Origin: Pseudeuparius sepicola
Lineage: Eukaryota; Arthropoda; Insecta; Coleoptera; Anthribidae
DNA: 64,000 bases
NCBI GenBank assembly: GCA_963920635.1
Contig: OY987298.1
Span: 113,946,035 to 114,010,034, forward strand
Direction: 5' to 3'
The notes under the pieces: model-generated
The model's database searches: none
Told to the model about the DNA's origin: nothing
What the model saw: the letters and a program-made list of their open reading frames with translations, nothing else
Shown: positions 33,201-43,800 of the stretch, one piece after another
Layout of the letters: the number at the start of each line of letters is the position of its first letter
How positions within the stretch are numbered: position 1 is the first letter of the stretch
Made by a program: the position numbers and the translations under genes

Positions 33201-36200
33201 TGGGAGAGTCAGTCTTCTAAGATGGGCAGTTTTCTAGATCCCATGGCAGATAAAGTTCTAATTGCCACCTTATTTTTGTCTCTAACCTATGCAAATCTTA
33301 TTCCGATTGCATTAACTAGCCTTATTATTGCTAGAGATGCCCTCTTAGTTACTGCGGGATTTGTTATAAGATATATGTCATTACCACCTCCCGTAAGTGT
33401 ATTATGAAACATACATGTCACCGGGAAACCAACTTTCAAGCAAAATATTCAGTGACAGATATGATTATTTTACTCAGATAATTATAAATTTATTAAGTAG
33501 TAGGAAGTACATTCCTTTTGACATGTATCGGTGAAAAGCTATCTTTCTCATTACTTATCTATGGTACTTTTCACTTCAAATGATATTTACAAATCATTTC
33601 AGAGAACAATTACTAGATATTTTGATGTAACTCATGCCACTGCTCAATTGGCACCTACATTTATAAGTAAAGTCAATACAGGAGTGCAGTTATTACTCGT
33701 AGGATCTACATTAGCTGCACCAGTGTTTCACTATGTTGGCCATCCAGCGTTAGAGTGCTTATGGTAACGAAACTAATAGATCGTCTATACTACGCAAGTT
33801 TTATCTATGCAATTTTTTAAAGTGTGATGTGGAGGAAGAAGGTGTTTTACTGGGCGGTTATCGACAGGGTGTCCGCAGTTTTTGTAGACAAAGTTTTTGT
33901 AGAAAAAGTCCCTTTAGAACAACAAGTTACTATAAACGTGATTGTATTATAAACCATTAGCTTTGGAGATACACAGTATTTAAGAAAGCAATTATTTTCA
34001 TATTTTATTTTTTATCTCTGTAACGAAAGGAGATAAAAATTGGATAAAAATGAAGAGTTCACAAACTGTTAACATTTGTCTAGAAAAACCACGGAGACCC
34101 TGATACCTTTGATAATTTTAAAAGTCAAATTTGCCAGAGTACAGAAGAGATTTTGCTCGAAATTTTGCACACCACCTAGAAACTTTGACCGCCCTCCACA
34201 CTTATCAGAGAGAGTGGGTTTGAATAGACCAATAGATAGGACAAACTATATTCCAGTTAATTATTCAAAGTTTTTAAATAATTTATCAGAATAATATTAT
34301 TGCTGTACCAATTAGATAATTATAATACATCCAAGTTACAGAGGCAGTGAATCAAAACATTGGCAACCATGTAGTTGCGATGTGATTGATTCTCTTATTG
34401 GTCTGGCCGTCGTAACATCTCAAGAGTTTAGGCGGCGAGCGGAATGCAGGGCTGGCTCTTTTCTCAGTCGAGTTTCCTCTATATAGATCGGATCGCGAGC
34501 AGACTTGTTGAAGAATCTCATATTAGTCCGACCCTGGTAATCAATTGCAACAGGTTCATGTGATTTTGTTTATATCTACTGCCCGTAACTCGGATAGACT
34601 TTAGTAAACAGAAAACATAAAAAAGTTTGTCACACCCTGTATTTTGAAAATGAAGCAACATTTGATAAACTTGTATAGGTACCACATTTCCATCTTAAAA
34701 TTAGGTGAGGATTCACCTCCTTTATTTTGTCGGAAAGGTTAGGAACTCCCTGTATAAGGTCTGTGATAATGTGGATTTTGCACAATTTCCTATGGGTGGT
34801 TAGTAGTTTCAAAGCTGAGTATTTTAAAAAATTAGAAAATTTTCATTTTATACAGTGTGGATAGAAATTGTGGAATATTGCTTATATTTCTTAAAATATT
34901 CCTCATGTCAAAAACACGTTTTAATAAAAGTGTTAGGGGAAATTATTTCCCGTTTAGTGATATCAAGCTATCTTTCATAGCACAAAAAATGTGGTTGCCC
35001 TGGTAACCGATTTAATTTTTTTAAATGGCACCATATACTTTTTTTGGTGGAAATTAATACATTGGAACTTTGTGAATACGATACAATACAATTTTAATGA
35101 GGTCGCATAAGAAAAAAATACAAAAAAATTAAGTTTTCTATTATGCTATTGACAATGTTTATCAAAATAATTATTATTAACATCGAGTTAGCCATGCCAA
35201 AATCAGAACAATGTGAAACTGTAACTAGCTGTGTAACTGTGTACATTGTTACACTAAATGTAAATGCATTACGAAATTTGGTGTATAAATTTGATGAGAC
35301 TGGTGATGTAAAGAATTAAAAAAGCCAAATAAGGAGTACAATTAAGATGATGCTGCAACAGTTTTAGTGTTGGAATCAGTTCGTAATAAACCAAAACTTC
35401 CGTTAAGAGCAAGAGCCAAGGAGTTGGGCGGTATATCCAAAACACACATACAACATATTCTATCCGGTAATAAATTTATCGCATTTAAACCGTCATTTAT
35501 ACATAAATTATAAGAAGGAAATGATTTGTTTCGACTTGAGTTTTCACTACTAATGAAAGAATAATGAGAAACCGTAATTTTCAAAAAAAATATTATATTC
35601 AGCGACGAATCCATATTTACAACAAATAGGATAGTTTCTTCTCGAAACTGTCCCTACTGGGCAAAACATAACCCATATTGTAGGATAACTACAAACAGCC
35701 ATAAATTTAAAAAAGCTAACGTTTGGTGTGCCATAACTTATAATCAAATTATTGGACCATATTTCCTGGATCGTAATTTAGATGGAAATTATTACTTGAC
35801 AATTTTAAATGATTACTTCTTGACACAATAATTGGATGAAGAAAATTTAGAAGCAATATGATATTCCAACATGATGGCTGTACATCACACAGTACTTTGC
35901 TTGTTAGGAATTGGCTTGATCGACACTCCCAGCAAATGGATAGGTGGCTATGAGCCACCATACGCTAGCCAACTCGATCTCCAGACCTTACAGCAATGGA
36001 TTATTTTTTATGGCCTTAAGCAAAAAGTTTATGCCATCTATACATATATGCAAGATGATATTGACATTTAAAAAAAATAGTATTACCCAGGCTATTGCTA
36101 CGGTGACAGCAGACATTATTCACAATGTTTGTGACGAATTTCGCGAACGAATGGAAAAATGTGTTAATGCTGGACGATTTCCCATTCAATGATAGGTACT

Positions 36201-39200
36201 TTACCGAATTGTGATAAGTAAGCAGTATGTTTCTGGAATTTAAGTTATTATTATAAAATGTTATGTAACAGAGGTATTAATTTCGCTCATAAGATTTGCC
36301 TCATATTGGGAGAAAAAAAAACGAATTTTATAAAGTACATCCAAATTTGTCAACATTCGATATTTGAGCTTTCCTTAATATTAGAAACAACTTTTATTAA
36401 TAATATTTTGTAGTAGTCCTTAAAATAAGGTCGCTTTACTCTTGAGTCAATTTTGGGTTTTCCAATTTTGTGAACTCCCCATATCAATTTTCAGTTTTCT
36501 AAAACTAGTTTTTCAAGTTTCAGGACAAGCAAATTTTTTTAAAAAGAATGACTTTGTCAAAAAATTGAAAATAAATTGTTTTACAAGTATAGTCACAGAA
36601 TAAATAACTTCGCAACAGAAGCCTCCTTAAGGACAATATGTCAAAAATAACCGAGTCTCCATTTCAATTTTTATAAGAATAGCTGGTATTTTAAACACAA
36701 ACTGGATTCTAACTAGGCCTGAGACAAAATATCGATAAAATCGAAAGATTCAATTTCGATAAAAAAAGATTTTATCGATATTTTCGATCTTTTCGATTTT
36801 ATCGATCTTTTCGATTTTATCGATCTTTTCGATATTATCGATCTTTTCGATTTTATCGATATTTTCGATTTTATCAATCTTTTCGATTTTATCGATCTTT
36901 TCGATTTTATCGATATTTTTTATATATCTATCTTTTGAAATTGTTTGCAAAAATAAAGGAAATTGCTGCACCCATTGCGTCCAGACCGCGCTCGCAAGCC
37001 GATCGGCCTTTTTTTGTATAGCTTCTTAAATAAAATTGATTATATCGATTTTATCAATAAGATCAATTATATCGATAAGATCGATTTTATCGATATGATC
37101 GATAAGATCAATTTTATCGATAAGATCGATTTTATCAATAAGATCGATTTTATCGATAAGATCGATTTTATCGATATTTTTTCAGTATCGATTTCCAATA
37201 CTGAAATTCGGAGATCGAACCGCCCTAGTTTTCACACAATCTTTTTGCAATGTAGATTAATGTAAAATCAAATAAAATGCACAATATTTATCTCGTCAGA
37301 AGATATTTCGTCTAAAAGCGAGCCTCCTTTTGACACTTGTTACTAAGGAATTGTCTGTATTACTCCTTAGTCTGTGGTATAGTTAAGTCCATCCGGGGAT
37401 ATACTGTATTATTTAAAAAAATTTCCAAGAACTTAAAATTTTATTCGGTGAGCCAGTTGAAGTGGGATTGGACTCGTATGCCTGCCTAAAGAGAAAGTGT
37501 GAAATCTCATTTAACTTTCTTATTATTATGTAAATTTTAATAATTTTAGAAACATTTTCATAACAATTGGACTATTGAAATTGTTTGATTTTTACGTAAC
37601 ACTTGAGAGGGCTCTGGAGTAGAGTTCTTTTGCAATATTTCTAACTATTGGTGTATTCAAACCAATTCTCCTTCGACCCAATGAGTTTTCCTTCGTAGTT
37701 TCTTGTGTATTATTTAGTTTAGTCATTTATAATTTACAAAAATTTGACATGTCCCAACCATAGAATGAATTTCTAAGGAAAGTTGTAACGTTAAGTGAAA
37801 AATATGTAAAAAGAAGCAATGGCGTAAAACCATTTCCCCAAAAAAGTATAGACGATAAAAAATCAAACGACAATGTAATTCTAATTGTCAGTTAGTTTTC
37901 CGATTGGTCTTGTGTTTTTCAGGAAAAATTATCTGTCAAGGGGTTTGATAGCCATTGCTCCTCCTAGTAATATTTCACTCACCCTTGTGTTGGTTGTGTA
38001 GAGTGACATCTCCATTCTGGTGCATGTTTGACATACCCTGTAGGAAATAACCCATTTTGTTGGATTAAGGATATTTGTGTAAATCTGTCAAGAAATTGTA
38101 TTTTTTCTAATAATTATATTTCATTTCAACTTTTTTTCGATAGGGCTTACCACAAGCAGGTCCTATTTCCCGACGCAGAGTTTTCATCCCCCCACCCCTC
38201 GAGCGGCAACACCCTGAGGTCGCAAACTCAGGTGTACTATCAGGGGACCTATGTCTACCATCCCACCAAATTTCATTTCTCTCTGACCTTTTGCGAATAG
38301 AAACTCCCCATTGCCTGGCCTAATTTTTATTACTTATCATTTGTCTTACTAACTACAATCTCTGCTTGGAAAGAGCCACAAAAAACAAAGTATTTAGATA
38401 TTGTCAGACATTTCTTTGCGGCGCACACAGATCCATTTAATTTTTACTATATAAGTTGAAAGAGCTTTTAATTGCACAGAACACCAGCTATTATTTTTAT
38501 TACTTTTACTGATACTTGATGCGTAATAAGCACGGCCCTTGTAAAATAAACTATGAGGGCCATGGTAATAAGCCATTTATAAGGTATGAGATGTGAAATT
38601 TACACTCACCCAAACTTATATGGAATCACTTGCCATTTTCGCTGAAGAATTTTTTTAGTAAAAAATTAGTTGCTGGGAATGAAAATACAGTTTCTTTAGT
38701 CCATTTATATTAGAAAAATAATTGAAAAACCATGAACCTAATTTTATTACAGTAAGAATTAAATAAATTAAATAATGCGTGATTCCATATAAGTTTGGGT
38801 GAGTGTACTAAAAAATTGGTGGGAAATTTAAAATTTGGTTAAACTGGTCAACTTGTCTGGTCAAGTTGACCATGTACTCAACCACCTGGACAAGTTGCTT
38901 AATGGCATGACCGCCGAACGTTGACTGAATGGTAATTGACCAGTCAAGATGACTGCAAACACTAGTTTTATCCGATAGTGTATGTCCTTTTTTAATGTCT
39001 AATAACACATAACCTTTTTCACCTATTGTTTTCCTTTCTCAAAACTATAACAAAGTCTGTCAATATCATTAACTTCTTTTGATCAGTTTATAAGCCAAAC
39101 ATAAATTTCCCAAGAAAGTAAAAAGAGAAATGCCACTTAATCCGTCAAAAAATGGTTTGTTTTTCCACCAGAGTCTGCCAGACATGCACGAGACCAATTA

Positions 39201-39330
39201 TATGCCTTCCATTATGTCTTCTTTTATTAGGTATGTAACTGGAGCGACAACAGTAGCAGCTGGATTAAGTTATATTTTGTCGAACAATACGTACAAATTC
39301 TTAAAAACCACTACTAAAAGTAAGAGGTAA
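29898..39330 (+). CDS. CLS: Cardiolipin synthase, complete five-exon gene
   Basis: It transfers a phosphatidyl group from CDP-diacylglycerol to phosphatidylglycerol, making cardiolipin in the inner mitochondrial membrane. Exons 29898-30248, 32962-33099, 33177-33392, 33603-33763 and 39231-39330 join in frame to 321 aa plus stop. The N-terminus is basic, poor in acidic residues and rich in Ser/Thr/Tyr, as in mitochondrial presequences. A charged coiled stretch (residues about 85-115) precedes the membrane domain. The CDP-alcohol phosphatidyltransferase signature D-x2-D-G-x2-A-R-x9-G-x3-D-x3-D spans the exon 2/3 junction: DLLDGWIAR, then G in SKMGSFLDPMADK. All four Asp are intact. Hydrophobic helices follow up to a basic tail (TTTKSKR). 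It is convergent with XPC. Introns 1 and 4 are full of transposons. Confidence 0.93.
30265..30862. mobile_element. Foldback element, family C, in cardiolipin synthase intron 1
   Basis: AGGAAGTGGCTATTTATACG and its complement (ending 30862) open long inverted arms through GTATACGTCTTGCGCTCTCA and GTCACGTGACTC. The flanks AAATTTTA and TAAATTTA suggest a short imperfect target duplication. Relatives are at 31908-31960 (fragment) and 59583-62190. Confidence 0.8.
30880..31670. mobile_element. Foldback element with an extra partial arm
   Basis: Arms of about 300 bp pair around the GC-rich centre CGGCCCGGCCGCGG (about 31190). Examples are GATTTATGATGT/ACATAAATC, GAAAACCCACGG/CCGCGGGTTTTC, and GAAAATGAATTTTTAAATTT/AAATTTGAAAATTCATTTTC. 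A third partial repeat of the outer arm (31520-31670) follows in tandem. Confidence 0.75.
31908..32305. mobile_element. Chimeric repeat: family C end joined to a family A right half
   Basis: 31908-31955 matches the family C terminus (AAAGTGGCTATTTATATGTC). It then switches directly at CACTTGACTCGCCAGATGG into the right arm of family A, which runs to GGGTCACCCTGTA at about 32303. Confidence 0.7.
32340..32735 (-). pseudogene. 5'-truncated non-LTR retrotransposon, C-terminal segment
   Basis: The minus-strand frame reads NLRVKQAEKIAKYRDLEERI, then MYNK-free VQTVPIIVSTTSVIPKSLL and RNIKELG. This is the widely recurring C-terminal region of a group of animal LINE polyproteins ('K..E K..KY.DL..Ei.r.W......viPiviga.G.i.k.l...l..l'). 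TAA/ATT trinucleotide runs flank both ends, as in RTE-like or CR1-like insertions. A shift near the end replaces the expected terminus. About 400 bp survive. Confidence 0.7.
32962..33763 (+). CDS. CLS: Cardiolipin synthase exons 2-4 (catalytic membrane domain)
   Basis: Exon 2 (32962-33099) encodes the entry helix and IPNLLCVARIVVSPLLA. Exon 3 (33177-33392) opens with LDGWIARTW and carries the second pair of catalytic Asp in LDPMADK. Exon 4 (33603-33763) encodes RTITRYFDVTHATAQLAPTF, the family's substrate-side loop, and another helix. The introns are 77 and 210 bp with GTAAGC, GTAAGT and GTAACG donors. Exon 4 ends in phase 2 within a Trp codon completed in exon 5. Confidence 0.92.
35180..36195 (+). 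pseudogene. Tc1/mariner-superfamily transposase relic
   Basis: Recognisable pieces in order are IIFSDESIFTTN with NCPYWAKHNPYC (about 35595-35680), KANVWCAITYNQIIGPYFLD (about 35717-35780), a QHDGCTSHST-like second catalytic block (about 35868-35898) in a shifted frame, RSPDLTAMDYFLWP (about 35965-36010), and the tail DEFRERMEKCVNAGRFPIQ (about 36132-36189). This is the IFSDE / HDG / SPDLTP-DFFLWG arrangement of mariner-like DDE enzymes. There are several stops and frameshifts. It lies in cardiolipin synthase intron 4. No inverted ends were assigned. Confidence 0.75.
36735..37195. repeat. CGATAAAATCGAAAAGAT-type satellite in two inverted blocks
   Basis: 36735-36925 is a run of about 18-bp units mixing CGATTTTAT and CGATCTTTT. 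37035-37180 has units of CGATTTTATCGATAAGAT. A 100-bp spacer lies between them (36930-37030). Outer CTAGG (36714) and CCTAG (37224) borders suggest that the array is the expanded inside of a TIR element. Open frames made of Lys-Ile-Asp-Lys repeats come only from the array. Confidence 0.85.
37250..38600. other. Intronic, no gene seen
   Basis: Part of cardiolipin synthase intron 4. No family motif, no paired inverted repeats noticed. Confidence 0.4.
38603..38805. mobile_element. Tc1-like MITE, 203 bp
   Basis: CACTCACCCAAACTTATATG (38603) and its complement CATATAAGTTTGGGTGAGTG (ending 38805) form inverted ends of about 27 bp with TA on both sides (38601-38602 and 38806-38807). No coding capacity. 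Confidence 0.85.
39231..39330 (+). CDS. CLS: Cardiolipin synthase exon 5
   Basis: The acceptor TTTATTAG (39223-39230) precedes GTATGTAACTGG. The reading completes the split Trp and continues YVTGATTVAAGLSYIL to KSKR and TAA at 39328-39330. It encodes the last hydrophobic helix and a basic C-terminus. Confidence 0.9.
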
Positions 39331-39426
39331 CGATAACAGCATATTTTTCAAGAAGCTTCTGGGGTGTATATAATGTGCAAAAATAATTATTTGTTTGTGG
39401 TTGTTAATATCATTGAATGTCATATT

Positions 39427-39460
39427 AATAAAACAGATCTTCAAAAAATAGTAATTTATT
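39427..39460. terminator. Facing polyadenylation signals of cardiolipin synthase and XPC
   Basis: AATAAA on the plus strand at 39427-39432, about 100 bp after the cardiolipin synthase stop. AATAAA on the minus strand at 39460-39455, about 135 bp after the XPC stop. Cleavage 10-25 nt beyond each would make the two 3' UTRs overlap by a few tens of bases. Confidence 0.55.
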
Positions 39461-39592
39461 GTCGCAAAATTCTCAAAATTTGACTTCAAATCTAAGGTAA
39501 AAATATGAAACAAACAACGTAACAAAACTGCACAATGCTTTTGCACTTAATATTTACAATGAACAAAATAACGAATACTGACCAGCCAGCAA

Positions 39593-40861
39593 TCAACGTT
39601 TTTTTGTGCAAAATCTAGGTCCTTTCATTCCTTTATTTTTCTTTTCTGGACGGGAAGTAGATGCACCAAAGTCATACTTTGCTTTCAAGCGTTCCCTGAT
39701 CAATAAACCTTTGATAAGTTTCTTCCAGTTTGTATATACCCGTTTTTCGATTTTCTCCTGTTCCCGTTTTTCTATCTCTTCTTGTTCCTGGCAAAAGAAA
39801 TTTGTTGTTTAGAACTAATGTGGAAGTTTGAAGGAACTCTTTTATATCTAATGCCATATTTGATAAAAGTTCTATCTAGTTCATTGACTGAACATTTATA
39901 TTGGATTTAATCTTACCAATTCCCAAGCGATGATCAATTGATCTTGAAACTCTTCACAAACGACAAATCCATCATAAGTTGGATGGCTCCAACCGCCATG
40001 AAAATCAAAGCCTACAATAGCAGACGCACAATCTATATTCATCCTTCTTGCAATCTTGTTTAAACCAGGCACTGAAAAGAAACTAATCATTTTTATAATT
40101 GGATAGATATTTCAGACTTGCATTTTAAATGTACTGTTCCTTTCGGCAACATACAAGATTTGAACAATTCAACATTTCCAAATGCATTTCGTGGAACTAC
40201 ACCATTTTCCGCAGTTGGAGGCACATAGTCTTCAGTTTGCCAAGGGCCAAATATCTCCAACAGTTGATCAGTTATCATGGAATTTGATAACTGAAAGAAA
40301 TTATATTCAGTAATATACTTCTCATTCGCTTGAGTTGCTTACTTTGTCATATTTTGGTCTCGCTTTAACAATTTTGTAGGGTTTTTCACCAAGTTTTACA
40401 ACTTTTGCGGACTTTAACCAGATGTCCCTGGAATGTAACGTGTAGACACATTCTCGGGGGTAGACAGGTTCCCCTCTAACAAATCCCAAAGTGGGTGCAT
40501 CTGTAGGATAAATAGATTCAAATTTGAGCAAGTGTCTTCTCAAAACATACAGTGGATGATTTTTGTACCTAAAAAAGTTATTTATTCATCTTGATTTTGA
40601 TAAGTTTTTGAAAACGTACTCTGCAATTGATTTTGGAAGTGGCTGATCCAACTGTTGTCTTGCCAAATCATTTTCCTCTTCTTTATCAAGGGCGGTTTTG
40701 GGGCCCATAAAAGGCCCAATAGACTCCTCCCACCACTTTGCTTCTGCTCTTAACTTCCTTGTTACCGTGCTAAAATTCAAGCAATATCTTCTGGTGATGT
40801 CTTTCAAATAGTTGTTATTATCCCAGCCTACAACGTATGTAACAGGATGTGTTGCTCTATT
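39593..40861 (-). CDS. XPC: XPC exons 3-7 (end of transglutaminase fold, BHD1-3, C-terminus)
   Basis: Exon 3 (40861-40620) encodes [20 protein letters not shown] and [12 protein letters not shown]. Exon 4 (40568-40343) encodes BHD1 and start of BHD2 ([20 protein letters not shown]). Exon 5 (40290-40122) holds [12 protein letters not shown] and [13 protein letters not shown]. Exon 6 (40071-39917) holds BHD3. Exon 7 (39787-39593) encodes a charged helix ([16 protein letters not shown]), then [19 protein letters not shown] and a Lys-rich end. The intron after exon 5 has donor GCAAGT: a GC start is required for the conserved [14 protein letters not shown] reading. The other four introns downstream of exon 2 begin with GT. 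Small introns here are 50-129 bp. Confidence 0.93.
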
Positions 40862-43800
40862 CTGAAATTAATACACACTCTGACTAGATGAAAACAAACA
40901 AAATTACATTCTGTTGTGTTATCTTGATGTATTTTTCTCATCGATGTATGTTTGGCAAAACATCGTAACCATCAACATTAAAATTTTACAGGAATAAACT
41001 TTTTTTAATAACTGAAAAGTTCTTTGACATGTACCAAATCTTCGTTGCTTACGCTAATTTTCATGTCATACAATATTATTATCTGTCCCTTCATGTCTAA
41101 CAGAAAATAAAAACAAGGTACTTGACGAAATTTTACAAACTTGATAAAACAATTCCTGGACACTTGCATTGTTACAATTTATTTAAGCTCCAACATTATG
41201 CAATAATATTTTAATGAAATATCTGAATAAACATACTTATAAAATTTGGAAATGTACTACTTTTAGATCATAGCAAATTCACGCCTTTAAACTATGAATT
41301 ATTTCCGTATTCTACTTAACAAAATATTATAAAGCATTGTCCCAATCGCCCCTGCCGGTGCTAGTAAAGGTACGGCTTGAACCGAGTGGTTAGGCAGCCG
41401 AACATACGCCGGAACGATAAACAAGTTGATGATATCTGAAAAATAAAAATGATTAATTTACGATATGTTTTGGTTTCACCTACCTTACTTTTTACTGTCC
41501 GTACGGATTCCTTACGCCCTTTTCTGATTAGCTACCTTTGCTACCGCCCTGAACACTACTATACTGTTGCTCCGTAACAACTTATCTCGTTGTGACATAA
41601 TTGCGTAGGTAACGTAATTGCGATGCTCCGTCTCTTATCCCAGTAAACTTAGTGTTGCGTAATGAACAGGCGGAGACCTCCTATCAAACTTCTCGATGTT
41701 TTCTTTGCGTATCGCTTGGGCCCCTTCGATGTATTAGCCTAAGGAAAAATGAACAATGATGTTATTATTTTAATTTGCAATTATTTAGGACAGACCACTT
41801 ACCTAATTTTATGCGTGTGGCGTTTTCTTGTACGACGTGTGGTTTTTCAGTAAACTGCTGGTGTATTAGTATTTAACAATAATTATTGTCGAGGATTGTG
41901 TTTGTTGACGTATAACTGACATCTGACACTGTCCAAATGTCAGTCTCCCGGAACTTGCTCAGTCGAATCGTGGAATCAGGTGTGCCACTATGCGGAGGCA
42001 AAATTTACTGGCGTACTCGATTCCTTATTGGTTGGAGAGATTTATCCCCTCCGGGGCCCCCCTTCTCACGATCCGGGCTTCCGCCATTTTCAAAAGTAAC
42101 GTTCGTGGGGTTAGAACCATATCGAACTTAGGCAAATTTGCCGATTTTAATAGAAATTCTGCCTAAAAGTCTCCTTCAAGTAACGGTTTTTGTTAGCCAA
42201 TGGGCTGTTTCGAATCCAGAGGGATTTTCTTGTGAAAGGCGAATTTCGAAGTTTTTCCTCCAACCACCAGGCCACACACCACCTCCGGTGAGTAATTACG
42301 GTTCTCTCCAATTCTCTTAGTGCGCTGGTACATTTTGTTTTCTGCCTTTTAGGCCCGTTATTTTGGGACTTTTCGACTTCTTTGCGAAGATGTACGTATA
42401 ATTTTCCACCTTTGGGACCACGAGGCGACAGTGAAGGTATACGTCACGAGCATACGTCAACATCCCTACGTCAGCATCCATATGTCGCACACGTACGTCA
42501 GAGGCGCTACGTCACCAGACCAGGCACGTCCGGACCACCGAATATTCTGTATTCTGACAATAGACAACCGTCGGTTGGAAAAAAGTCCATTCCATTTATC
42601 TTTTCTCGCTTTACAATCTTTTATTATCGATTGGTCAAAATTATTAAAATATCATTTCCACCCATAATAACGTTTATAATATCAACTTATTTAATTTATG
42701 TGCGCCGAGTATAATTATACAAGGTACCCAGGGTTCTCTCAATACTTGCCAATAGTTTACCCTTTTTTTGTACTTACCTATACTTAGGCTGTGACGCCAT
42801 ACCTGAAATTAGGACTAGGTTCCATGTGATACGTAATTAATTTACTGTTTATTTAAGTTACTTTGAGCATCCCATAATGTACGTACTGCAACTGTGATAA
42901 TAATAGTATACCAATATAATACCAATATTGTTACTAAATTTTCCCGTTTTATTTATGCCACCAAGGGCCTTCACTTTCTGTTTCAAGGGTTTTTAACAAA
43001 ACGGGTGGCGCTTTACCTAATTATTTACATTTCATGTGCTTTAACAACCCACACCACTCTCCGCATATGAGTTACTGGGACAACCCCTTTTAAGTGTGCC
43101 TTTCCGAAGTTAACAAAATTTATAAGTATTTGTTTTTCTACCGTTTTTCTGCCTTGGACTCTCCGAGTTGCGTGGCAGCATAAGGCCCTATGATTATTTA
43201 TAAGAATAATATTTACGTAATTAGCAAATTTTTAGACTTTCTTCAAAATTTGGTGGGAAAGCACTTATGACATCACAAGTTAAAAATGGCAATTTGGCAA
43301 CATGGCGATACCACTGCAGTGTTCCGAGACATAACCTTATTCTGCGGTGAAAGTTGCGAGGAAAGTTGAACTTTCAAAATTCTAACCTCAATCCCCCAGA
43401 CTTAGGATGCCCAGTGAAACCACATTTAGTTAAGAAGTGTTTTTTGTATTTTTTTTTGCAAGGTTGGGCCTAGGTAAGGAATTTGGGCTCAGTACTTATA
43501 TGACACGTTCAAGATGGTCCCTAGCCCCAAGTTCTCTGTTTATTAATAACTCATATAATTTTACTACAACATACAAACCTTGAAGATAATCTCCTGAACT
43601 TTTTTTTTGTTTGAAAGGCGCTTCTTTTGACCTTTTTACTATTTTTTAAAATACAAATTTCGGGTGGGCTGCAATTTTTTTTATACCCTCGATATTCACA
43701 AAAACCATTTAGCGATTTTTTTATTTAAATTCCGATCACAGAGCGTTAATCAAAACACCCCAAAACCCCCATATACCAAATTTGAACAAAAAATATACAG

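Noticed and set aside
36750..37265. Lys-Ile-Asp-Lys repeat proteins on both strands
   Set aside because: They come from translating the CGATAAAAT satellite; no start context or unique sequence.
41370..41410. tRNA-like words (GAGTGGTTAGGCAGCC) near 41.4 kb
   Set aside because: No matching B box, anticodon arm or acceptor stem could be folded around them.
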